From: Dugong dugon | Taxonomy: Eukaryota; Chordata; Mammalia; Sirenia; Dugongidae | NCBI GenBank assembly: GCA_030035585.1 | Contig: CM057476.1 | Span: forward strand, 22,366,501-22,430,500 | Reading direction: 5' to 3' | DNA length: 64,000 nt | Shown: piece after piece, positions 12,601 to 24,600 of the stretch | Layout: every line of letters begins with the position of its first letter | Position numbering within the stretch: the stretch's first letter is position 1 | Notes under the pieces: model-generated | The model's database searches: none | What the model saw: the letters and a program-made list of their open reading frames with translations, nothing else | Told to the model about the DNA's origin: nothing | Position numbers and translations under genes: made by a program

Positions 12601-15600
12601 GACAGTTAGCCGTTTGCATACCACCAATCCACCGTCTCACAGCATTCTAGGTTCCCACCATAGGTTATTATGGAGCTAGCATAAAAACTATTGATACTTT
12701 CAGTCGCTACCACCTCTTAGGGTGATGAACTCTGGAAGTTGTTACCCAATGTGTAAAGTAGGTCACCCTTTTGTTTATTGTCCCTTCTGTTTTGAGCTAT
12801 AAGTGGGAGAGGGGAGCTCCTCTACCCTTGTCATCCCTGGATCTGTGATTGACCGTGATCTTTCTGCCCATCTACTTCCTGATTTTTCACACTGTGGTAG
12901 AACTTCCCCTGGCTGCCTCCTTTCCATCCTGAAGACCCAAATGTGAGAGGTCACTTTCACTTTATTCACTTCTGCCCTTCTCAGCACAGAGGGTGGTGGT
13001 TTCTCTGCTGGGTGGTAAAGGAGAGGGAAGGGAAACGTGACAGGTATTGAGGCCCTGTTATGTGTGGGCACTTTACATTTATTAGATAGTTTAGTGCTCA
13101 AATGGCAGCCTTCATTTCCAGGCTGTGTAACCTTGGGCAAATTACTCAACCTAGCTGGGCCTTAGTTTTCTTGGCTACTAAATGGAGATAATAAAACCTA
13201 CTCCATTGGATAACTGTGTGGGTGAACTACAATAATGCCTATATAGTGCTCAGCTATCCATGGTCAGCGCTTCAAACATGTCAACTCTTATTGCCGTCTG
13301 TGATCTTTACCACTTTTCTCTGAGGAGGTGGCATTGCCCTCATCTTACAACCTGTTCCATTTCACACAGCCGTAAAGTAGTAGAGCTGGCATCAGAAGCC
13401 AGGATTTATAGTTTGTATGTCTTGAGTAAACTACTTAATCTCTCAGGGCCTCAGTTGCTTCATTGGTAAAATAGGGTAATCTGCACTACCTACCACAGAG
13501 GGTTGTTTATGTGGATCAGTTAGATGAGAAACGGAACGTGAAAGTGCTAGGTAACCTGCAAATACCAGTTGCCTTAGTTACCATTTGTTGGCCACCCACC
13601 AGGCTGAGCCCTATAAAATATGAAGTGTATATTAAAGATGAGAAGTCCCAGGGCAGCGCAAAGAGTTAAGCACTTGGCTACTAACTGAAAGGTTGGTGGT
13701 TCAGATCCACCCAAAGGCACCTCAGAAGAAAGGTCTGGCTGTCTATTTCTGAAAGTCACAGCCATTGAAAACCTTATGGAGCACAGTTCTACTCTGACAT
13801 ACATGGGGTAGCTATGAGTTAGAATCCACTAGATGGCCACTGGTTTGGTTTCATTTATTAAAACAGGAAGAAGTTGAGGCTTAGGGAGGCCAAGTATTTT
13901 GCCCATGGTCTCCCAGCTAATAGATGGAGGAGCTGGAATGGCATCCTAGATCAGTTGACTTCAGAGTCCCCACTCTGTTTATTTCCACCTTGTCTGCCAG
14001 GCCTCCTTGATGGGTGAGATGAACGGGATCAATCTGTGACCTCAGCTTTCTGCTTAAGGTGTATTTCTCTTCCTTTGGGGCTAGTGAGAGGAATGAGGCT
14101 TGGAAGGGAGAGGGCTAGACTGGTTCCTTGGGGCCTATAAGATAAAGGGGTCATGGGCATAGGTACCACACCTGGCTGAGTCTGTCAAGCTGGAAGGACT
14201 GAGGTGTGCTTGGGCAGAAAACAGATGTCTGGAAGAAGGGGAGAGAGCCCCAGCCTTTGGTCTTAGTAGCCTTAGAACCTGTCTTGTCCCTCCGTGCTCA
14301 TGGAAGCCTCCTACCTCAGTTGGGGAGAGGGCAAGGGAACTGTGAGCCTGCAGATCAGGCAGTCAGTAGAGTGTCATTGCCCCCTTGGGCCATGGCCTGG
14401 ACTGGGAATGGCATGGCACAGTACGGCTATGCCTAGCTCAGCCAGAGAGCCTGACAGATTCTGGAATCAGGCACTCCCTGACTGCCCACCTTCGTCTCCT
14501 CTTTGCTTCTCCTGCGCAGGAGACAGGGTGGCCAGCAAATGACAGATTGCCCAGGTTTGCTTTCTCCAACTGTGCTTGCAAGCTGTGCCCATCCGGTGTG
14601 TTGACTTCACTGAGCATTTGATGTGTATGGGCAGGCCGCTCAGTGGGACAGTCACAACACTGGGGCCCTGTCTCCAGGGGCTTAGAGGCCAGAGATAGAG
14701 CCACATAGTGGCATCTGGAGAGGGGCCTGATTTCCCCACAGCCTTCCCAGAGGAGTCAGGCAGCACAGGAGTCACTGTGGCAGAAGGAAGTCCTGTTCCA
14801 CCACCCACTTAGGAGCTTGGTGACTTTGCCCAAGTCATACAACCTCCTTGAATACTCAAATTTTCATGGGCCAAATGCGTAGTCTATGAGAGATCTACCT
14901 CACTGGGCTATTAAAAAAAAGAGAAAAAAAAAGCCATTGCTGTGGAGTTGATTCCAATTCATAGCAACCCTGTAGGACAGAGTAGAACTGCCTCATAAGG
15001 GGAGCAGCTTGTGGATTTGAACTGCAGACCTTCTGGTGAGCAGCTGAGCTCTTAACCACTGTGCCACCAGGGATCCTTAGGGGTAATCTTCGTGGAGGCT
15101 GAGGGCTTGATCTGTAGAGCAGAGGAATGTAGTACAAGAGTCAAGAGCATGGGCTTTGGAGTCAGGCCAGCTTGTGTTTGAGTCCTAGCTCTGCCGCTTA
15201 CAGCTGTGTGACTTTGAGCAAGTCACTTAACCTTAAGTCTTGGATTCTAGTTGTGTAAAATGGGAATAATGACATTATGGAGCAGTTGTACTCTGTAACA
15301 CATGGGCTCGCCATGAGTCAAAATGTACTCTATGGCACACGACAAGATTATGAAATTTACATAGATAATGTATGTAAAGCATTTGGAAAGAACTTGGTAA
15401 ATAGTAGATGATATACAAATGGTTACTGTTGCTTCTGTTGCTGTTGTTATTGTTTAGGTGTATTCCATCCTGGGACAAAATTGTTGAAGTTGTGGTTTTT
15501 ATTGTTATATTGGGCCTTGAAGGGTTACCGTGACTTGGAGGAGGGAGAAGAAAGGGCATTCCAGGTAGAGATGGGTAGATAACAAGGGATAAGCATGTGT

Positions 15601-18600
15601 TTGTCTGGTATGAGAGGGGTCTGGCTGGCCTCAGAGGAGAGTAGAAGGTATCAGGAAAATTTTGGCATAATATGGTGTTTTAGTTACCTAGTGCTGCTAT
15701 AATAGAAATACTATCAATGAGTGGCTTTAACAAACGGAGATTTATTTTCTTGCAGTGTAGGAGGCTAAAAAGTCCGAATTTAGGGTGCCAGCTCTAGGGG
15801 GTCTCTCTGTTGACTCTGGAGGAAGGCCTTGTCTCTTTGAGCTTCTGCTCCTAGGCAGTCTTCATGTGGTTTGGCATCTCTCGTCCCCCATCTCTGTTTG
15901 CTGGCTTGCAATTAATCCGTTTATGTCTCAAAAGAATTTGATTTAGGACACACCCTACACTAATCCTGTCTCATTAACATAACAAAGACAACCCATTCCC
16001 AAATGGGATTATAACCATGGGCATAGAGGTTAGGATTTACAACATGTATTTTTTGGGGACACAGTTTAATCCATAACATTCTACCTTCTGGCCCCCCAAA
16101 GTTCATGTCCTTCACACATGCAAAACACACTCACCCCATCACATCATCCCAAAAGTCTCAAATCAACTCCAAGTCTGAAATCTCGTCTTCTGAATCATCT
16201 GCATCAAATATGGGTGAGACTTTAGGTGTATTCCATCCTGGGACAAAATTCCTCTTCATCTGTGAACCTATTTAATCTAGACTACAGGTTATTTATTTCC
16301 AAAGTACAATGGTGGAACAAGCACAAGGTAGACATTTCCATTACAAATGGGAGAAATTAGAGGAAAAGGGAAATGGGCACCAAGCAAGTCCAAAACCCAG
16401 TAGTATAATTTACATTAGCTGTCAATGCTTGAAAAAAAAGTCCTCTATTTTCTGAGACCATCTGAGCAATGGCCCTGCCCTCCAGACTTTGGGTGTTGGC
16501 CGTGCCTTCTTTATTCTGGGTAGAGAACCCTCAGCCCTAGGCTTCAGCTCCACCTTCCAGGCCCACTGGGATGGCAACTCTGCTTCCTTGGCTTTGGACG
16601 GCCCCATTCTCCTAGTCAATCTGAGTAGTGACCCCACCCCCTCGGCCCTGGCAGGCCCTGTTCTATCCCTTGGGCATGGGAGCCCTGCCCCCTCAGCTTT
16701 GGAACGTCATCCCCCTGGCACACCTTAATGGCAGCCCCACACTCTGGGACCGAGTTGATGAAGATCTGACTCTAGGAGACCGTGGCCCCACCCTTTGAAA
16801 CTGAGAAGGCCCTTCTTCCCATGCTCTTTCCAGCAGTTCAGCTGATCTGTGAGCTGCTCCAGGGATGGCCCTTTTCTTTTCTTGGAGGACAACAGATGTA
16901 GCTCCTTTGGCCTGTTTCCTGCCTGTAGAATTCCAAGAGACAGACAGTGTTCTTTCCTTTTGTTCTTTCTCTGTCCCCTTCAGTCTAAGCTGATGGGTTT
17001 TTTGCTGTGGTAGTTGGTTTGATCCATCAGTCACAGGCTTAATCTCTTTAACAAAAGATTGTGTAGCCATGTTCTTGGTGAACATTCTAGGACACATGTC
17101 CTTTGTTTGTACAACAGAATTTTAAGTTCTGTTTTTATTTTGCCCAGTTCATTTTTAAGTCCATCTCTTTCTTCTTGCATTTTACTATAAGCGGCAAGGA
17201 GAAACCATGTGGCCCCTTTAAGATCTTGCTTAGAAATCTCCTCAGCCAAATATCCAGATTTGTCACTTACAAGTTCTACCTTCTGCCAAACATTTGAACA
17301 TAATTCAGACAAATTCTTTGCCACTGCATAAAAAGCTTCGCCCTTCCTCCATTGTCTAATCACATGTTCATTATTTCCTTTGAAAGCCTCACCAGAAGCA
17401 CATTTAATGTCCACATTTCTAGCAACATTCTGTTGCTGGTGCCATATGTATTCTCTAAGACGATAGAGAATTTCTCTATAGCTCTCCTCATTTCGAGCCT
17501 TCACCAGAATTGCCTTCGGCATCCATAATTCTACCAACAGTTCTTCAAGACAATCTAGGCTTTTACTATTAGGCACCTGAAAACTCTTCCAGCCTCTACC
17601 CATTACCCAGTTCCAAAACTGCTTCCACATTTCAGGGGTCTATTAGAGCAGCCCACCACTCTCGGTACAAATTCTGTCTTAATTATCTAGTCCTGTTATA
17701 ACAGAAATAACATAAATGAGTGGCTTTAACAAATAAATTTATTTTCTCACAGTTTAGGAGGCTAGAAGTCTGAATTCAGGGTGCTGGTTCTAGGGGAAGG
17801 CTTTCTCTCTCTGTTGGCTTTGGAGGAAGGTCCTTGTCTCTTTGAGCTTCTGCTCCTGGGCAGTCTTCATGTGGCTTGGCATCTCTCTTCTCCTGTCTCT
17901 GCTTGCTAGCTTGCATTTAGTCTCCTTTATGTCTCAAAAGAGATTGACTCAAGATTCACCCTACATGAATCCTGTCTCATTGACGTAAGAAAGACAACCC
18001 ATTCCCAAATGGGATTGTAACCATGGGCATAGAGGTTAGGATTTACAGCACATTTTTGGGGGTCATAGTTCAGTCCATAACACATGGCAAAGAAAGCTTT
18101 AACAGCAGAAATTGTTCAATAGTAGAGTGGCTTCACCTGATGATAACGAGGCCCTGCCCTGAAGGTGTCCAAGTAGATGGGCAGCTAAAGATGGTTCTCA
18201 TTAATCTCTTGGTTGCAGAGACTGCCTCAGGCCACCTTGAGGAAAGGGGCTTTCTGGAGGTTGAGTGAAGCCCTCGGACCGGAGGGATCCCCCATAGGCC
18301 ATTTGATCCCTTATACTGGCTCATGCTCTCCCTCCACTGTCAGGAGAAAGCCACCTCAGGCCTCGGCACCATCACATTGTTTGTAGGGACCCCTCCTGGT
18401 CCCAACATCATCTCATAGCTTCTCTCTGGACATTCTTTGAGGGTCAGTTCACAATTCAGGCTGTCCAAACTGAGGCTCAGAGAGGGGAAGCAACTTGCCT
18501 GTTGTAGAAAGAATTTCTCTATTAGACAGCCGTTGGATCAGATGCCTTCTAAAATTCTGACTGACTAGATGGAAATTGAAGCTTCTGGTTTTTAAAAAAT

Positions 18601-21600
18601 GGATAGCCTGCAGCTTTTCAGGAGCACATCCTGTGCATAAAGGGAAGTCTACCTGCAGTTAGAGAGCATGTAATGTGCTGAGTGTGAGATACAGCCAGAT
18701 CTCCGGTGTCTTCCTTCTCATCATTTCCAGGTGGATTAAACTCCTCTGCTGTTGGAGGAGAAGTCGTTCAAATGCCTGCATTTCCTCAAAATTTTCCCAA
18801 TTTAAGATTTGAAAAATCAAAATGGATCTTTCACTTGACATGTACATTTAAAGTAGTAGTGGTGAGTTTTTGTTTCTGAGAAGGTTTTGCCAAATCAGTG
18901 GTATAGTTTGAAATCACTGGTGTCTTAAAATCCAGGAAACATGGTAGTTTGTTTTGTACCCTGTTGAAATTCTGGTTTGAGGTTTGATATTGGGGCTCTG
19001 AAACTGCCAAAGCTGTTTCCTGGTATCAGTTAAAAGAACACTCAACTTTAACGAGTTTCTCTGTATATCTGTAGTTGGGAGAATGGGTATTGCTAAGGCC
19101 CTGCAGTCAGATCTTATCAACAAAGACAGACCTGGGGTTGAGGTGCCAGATGGGCATGTATATAATCACATGGGAATTCTTTAGAGTCTAGTAATCCCAG
19201 CCTTTCCCTCTGTGAGCCTCAGTTTTCTCATCTGTACATTGGAGGAACTGGATCTGAAGTTATCTACATCCACAACTGCTAGAACTTCCTGTTGACTCAC
19301 TGTGGGCACCCCGTTTCGTTTAGTTAACTAGAAGGTTCATCCCCTGACCTGTTACACAAGCGAATGCATTGTAGCTGGTGGGAGGCAGCATGGCCTGGGT
19401 TGTGTGGGCCTTTGGTTTCCATTCCCTGCATGTTTGGGGATTGCCTGGAAACCCCTGTTCCTTTGTAAATTACCTGACCTTAAAGGCTTGATCCCTGCTT
19501 TTCTCCCATTAGGGAGGGGAGGAAAGGGAGTGTTCTCCTGTCCTGGTTCTGCCTTTAGGTTGTGAGATGGGTAACAGTTCAAGAGGAGGGTGGTTTGTGT
19601 CAGTGTGTAGAGGGGGGCTAGTTTGCCCTGGGCTGTAGACCCTCAGTTGTTTAGCTCCAAGGCTGCTGTCGGGCCTGTGCTGCCTCCCAGATAAAGACCA
19701 CTGAAGGAAAAGGACCTGCCCTGCCTTTTGTGTCTCTGAGGCCCCAGCTCTGCCAGGGCCCCTCCCTCTGCTCCTCCAAACAGTAAGTCACAGTAGTGCA
19801 TTTCCTTCCGGCAGAGAGAGAATTAAGGACTGGGCCCAACCCACCCCCACCGTGTCTGGTGAAATTAAAAAGATCCATAATCTACTACTTTAAAATGATT
19901 TTAAGAGTAGAGTGAGTGTGTATGTATATTTGTGTGTGTAGGGAGAGATACACAAATACCTTTTTTTTTAACCAGCATTACTCTGTACATTAAGTAAGAA
20001 AGCATATGTAGAGTGCCCAGCCTACAAATGCTAGTCTCCTCCTCTTTGCCTCTCAGAGGTATGTAAACTCATAAATACCCAGAAGCTCACTCCTTGGAAG
20101 AAGCCCATGCACTGGACACACCATCTGGCTAAGCCAGGGATTCCCACCCTAGCCTGCCTTAGCCTGAGTTGGTGCCTTAGCTTGAGTTGGTCTGGTCTGC
20201 CTGCCTGGGGTGGGTCTTGATGCTGAGGTATTTTGCCCACTTTCAGTGCCCACTAGAATGACAACTCCATGAGGGCAGGGACTTTGTTTTTGTCACAGGA
20301 GGGCTTCCCCACAGCCTTCCCAGGACCCTAGGCCTAGAACAATGCTTGGCACCTAATAACTGCTCAGTAAATAGATGTTGAACAAATAGAAGAGGTGGTA
20401 TTTGACAGGGCTTTGAAATGTGTGTAGGATTTTGATAGGTAGAGACAACTTGAAAAACATTCCAGCAAAGGAACTGGCATGAGTAAAGGTTAAAAGGTGG
20501 GAAAGGGCTGGGGCATAGTTGGGGAAACAATGAATAACTAGTTTTGCTGGGTGAAGAGGTGAGCATGTTATTTCTATACTTGCTTGACTAGTTTTTGTGT
20601 CCAATCCTGCACCTTGCACACAGGCCCTATGAAGAGGCTTATTTACCAAGTCAGACGCAGGACTGATGTGTACAGAAGACACTCAGGCCTCTGCCTCTAG
20701 AGAGGCATGGTGACCTCTGGCCCCTTGGCACTTTAGGGGAATGGGTACTTGAACCTGGTGCCTTTCTGGCTTACACTTTCCTGGCAGGGGCAGAGTTCTC
20801 TCTGTCATCAGCTTTAGGGACTTGATGAGTTAGCAGCTACCAAGGGAATAGCATGGGTGGGGGAACAGGGAAAGAAATGGCAGCCCAACCAGGCTGGTGG
20901 CTGGGGCTTAAACCAGGGCCTTTATTTCTCTTGGCACCTTTGACGTGCCCTGCCCTCTGCTCCACAGGCTGGAGGAAGTCTCCCTGGAGGTGCTGAGGCA
21001 GAGGGAATCCAAGTGGCTGGATATGCTCAACAACTGGGACAAATGGATGGCCAAGAAGCACAAAAAGGTGAGGGTTCCTGGGCCTTGAGCTAGGAGTTGG
21101 CAGCCTGGGGAGGTGGAGGAAAATGGAGGAACCTCATCAGCTTTGGGGAGCAGGGGCTTCGCCAACAGTCAGACTGCTTTAGGTGTCACCCCGTCTGTCA
21201 TCCCTGAAATGGGAAACAGAAGCTGGGCAGGGCCAGCCTTCACTCAGGCCCTGGCAGATGACTTCAGAGGAACACAGAACTTTGTCCTGGAGTCAAATTT
21301 CAAAGCCACTTTTAGCCTAAACCTCTTATAGCTTTTCTTCAGCCATCCTGGGAGAAGTCCTTAAGTTTGCTTACCACCTGTTAGGAAGAACTTTGTAAGA
21401 CTAGTAATAGCTGATGTGTGTTGAACATTTGCAGTGGGTCAGGAACTTGGCTTGGACAGTCCTTACAATACACTTTTGGGGTTGGTGGTAGTAGTAGCTC
21501 CTCTTTACAGATGAGGCCTAGGTTAAATGGCCTGCAGAACTGAGATCTCAGAGCCGGCACTCTTAACCACTGAAATAAGGTGCCTTAATTTGCTGACTTC

Positions 21601-24600
21601 TCTCTTGCCTCCTGGCCCAAGCAACAAGAAAAGAAAAGTAGCCTCACATTTAAAAAACTATCTTATAAAAATGAAAACACTCTGTGGTCTTTTTCAAGTC
21701 AGGCTATCTTTAGGTACTAGCTCTTTCCCCCATAGGAGCATCCTTGCCCACCACTCCTGTCTGTAGTGATGCCGTTGGCCACCCTCTGCAGCTTCTGCTC
21801 CTTGGACCAGAGGGTCTTCAGCTAGCCTGAGGACGCCTGTCCAGAGCCTCACAGCTGAGGTCTCTCAGCACAGTTTCCCACAGTCATTAGCTGACACACT
21901 GGTCTGGTCCAGGCTGGTGCAGCTGGCTACAAGACATGGCAGAAAGTGCAGACCACAGGCCAGGTGTGGGTTGGGCGTAGCTCCACTCCCTTCCTCTCTT
22001 CTTGCTCATGGCTAGCTGTGTAACTTGGGGCAAGTCACTTCATGCTCTCAGCCTCTGTTTCCCTTGTCAAGTGGGAGCGATAGTCTTGTTGCCTGGCTTC
22101 CATGAAGTGGTGACTAATGTGCCTTAGAGACTGTAAAGCCCTGTGCCTGTGGGAGGAAAGGCCCACCCAGGTCTTTCTTGCTGTTCTGTGTGGACTTTGG
22201 GGCATTCATTTTTCTTCTTTACTTACTAGAAAATCTTTCTCATTTTCCTCTGAGCCTTCCTTAACTGCTTCCTGCCTAACTCTGGGGTCTGTTTTCCTCT
22301 CACCTCACCCCTCAGGCTCTTGTCTAGCTTCAGCTAGCTCTCCAGCTATCTGTTGTGGTGACTTGTGGCTGGCAGGGACTGTGGCTCTGGCCATGCCCCA
22401 GCCTCCCTTGCAAATGGATTCCAGAGGAGAGCCTTGGGGAGCTCCTCTCTGAAGAGCAGCCAGCAGCACTTCCTCTTCCCCTTTGCTTCCCTGGCACTGT
22501 GATTAGAGCCTGAGGGCTGCCCCTGCCCAGCAGAAGCTACCACAGGAGTGCTTCTCCCCACCCCATCCAGAGGCCCCCTGCTAGCACCACTTGGGAAGGG
22601 GACTGCTACACGGTGCCACCACTGCCGCCTCAGCTATGGCTGCACTAGCCCTACCCTGGAAGCTCTTCCTGCCTGGCCATGGAGGCTTGGGCTCTCCTTT
22701 TTTCTCTAAAAAAAAAAAGCAAAAAGAAAGTTTTATTCAGCATATATGCAAAAAGGCAAAAGTGGGAAACGGACAGCCATGCTGCCAGAGCCACGTCTGC
22801 CCGAGTCCAAGGAAATACCACAGAACAGACAAAAGTGGGAAAATGGACAAGCATGCTGCCACAGCCATGTCTGCCAGAGTCCAAAGACCAGTTACAGAGC
22901 CATCAATATATATTAACATTACAAATGGGCAAAACCATTGAAAGTTTAGCCTTTTCGGATTGTCTTTCTTAACAATCATCGGTACAAGTTTCAGTAACGA
23001 GAGTCAGGAGGGTCTTCACTGGGCCAACAAATTTCTATTCACTAAATGCTGATAGAAGAAGAAAGAGTGGAAAGTCTTTTGTGTTCTGTTTGATCAGCTG
23101 TATGTGAAAATTTCCCTAAAAGATATTTTCCAAGATTATCTTAGCTATTGTCTTTATACCTCAGGGCCCAGTTGATGTGTCCTTGTGAGTTCTTGTGAGC
23201 CCAGCTCCAGCTGGGTCACATTCTCTGTGCTCAAGGACAGGGAATAAATGATTCCAGTATTATTTTCTAAATCATCTTGGGCTCTCCTTTTGTTTGTTCA
23301 GGAAGGTCATGGCACAGGAAGGGCAATACCTGTCTCAGGAAGTGGCCCCAGACCTAGCTCTTCTCCTGGACTCATCCTGAGGCCCCAGGAGAAGGGCCAG
23401 GCTCTGCTAGAGGGTGCCCTTCTCAACCCCAGCTGTGTCAAGGTCACAACACAGCAGCAGGGAGGCAGGCTGTGACTGAAATGCTGTCTTCCCCTATGGG
23501 GCTCTGCCCTGGAGTCTGTTCAAGCTGTGACCCTGCCCTCCCAAATTCAGCAGGCAAGAATGTGGCCTCACTCAGCTGTCATCAGAGACCTTCTTTCCTG
23601 AGGTATAGCCTCAGAGAATGTAATCCCTTAGCTTTCTGCTTACTGGAGCACTTTCTCACGCTTTATCTTTACTGATGTCCACCATAGCTCCCTTCCTAAG
23701 GCAGGCAGGGTAGAGATTACCATCTCCTGCACCACTGTGCTGAGGAGGATACTGAGGTCACAGAGGCAAAGGCTGTCCTTACTCCTGGCTCTCCCTGAGC
23801 CCTGGATGCCCATGTGGTAAGGGCAAGGCCTCTCAGGGAACCCTCCTGGCCCTGGGGGCAGCCTGAAGGCTTGTGGCTGTGGGTCATCCATTTGCCAAAG
23901 CCTGCCCAGACAAAGTGGCTTCCTTAAGGAGAGACCCTTGTTCCACAGCAGCAGGAAACTGTTCTCAGGGTCTGGGGCAGTTACCTTCCTCTCCTGCCTT
24001 TGCAGGCAGTCCCAGAAGCTCCAGCTTGCCTCCTGTGACCACCACAGCTGCTCTTCCCCTACTGCCCTCGGCCTGGCTGCCTGTCTCTTTCCTGGTTCTT
24101 GACTATCTCTGACACTTGGAAAGTTTTCTCCTGCTTGCACTGGTCATCAGTAAAGCTGGGGCTTCTGTTCTCCCTACACTTGACTGTTTGAGGGGGTGAA
24201 GGAAAGTTAGATATGCGCCTGAAGCCCTGGGGCTTCTGTGTCAGCCAAGGTTCCAGGGTGGAGGGTGGAGATGAAGCCATCATTTATTAAGCACATACAG
24301 TGTGTCAGGTCCAAGCTAGGCACACTTTTCCCCTTCTGACAGAATCCTCTCAACAACTATGCAGAGTAGGTATTGTCATTCCAGTCTTACAGTTCATAAG
24401 AAGTGATTGGCTCAAGGTCAACAGAGCTGTTGTATGGTAAAACTGGATTCAAACCCATAGCCATGTGCTCTTCCCACTACCTTGTGTTCCCCATCTCCCT
24501 TCATCCCAGGCCAGGCTGCTTCATGTAGAGGGTATCAATAGCCAATTCCTCTGGAACCCCTTCACCACATTCCATAGGAGTGGCACCCCTGCTCTTGCCG

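Larger units (their letters stand above)
15676..18082 (-). mobile_element. MaLR/ERVL-type LTR retroelement, two LTRs plus internal region
   Basis: A 2.4-kb element in reverse orientation. The LTRs (15676-16078 and 17675-18082) are similar but clearly diverged, begin TG and end CA, and flank a 1.6-kb internal region. Flanks TATGG and CATGG (4 of 5 equal) look like a 5-bp target duplication. Inside the 5' LTR lies a Leu-type primer-binding region typical of ERVL/MaLR (TTTGTACCGAGAGTGG on the - strand), and a purine tract precedes the 3' LTR. Size and layout match the non-autonomous MaLR class, which lacks pol and env; none was seen here. Confidence 0.75.
545..20967 (+). other. TBC1D10A: TBC1D10A intron 1, about 20.4 kb
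   Basis: No coding sequence was recognised. It holds old MIR and L2 fragments, four or five AfroSINE copies or pieces, a solo LTR at 7818-8299 and a two-LTR MaLR-type element at 15676-18082. Positions 600-1900 contain many short recurrences of 'gacagac' in a C-rich context without a clean repeat period. Positions 12000-13050 and 18100-20230 show nothing assignable. Confidence 0.85.

Noticed and set aside
22591..22941. 116-codon + strand frame
   Set aside because: It runs from unique intron sequence into the unidentified retro-insertion and over an A-rich stretch.
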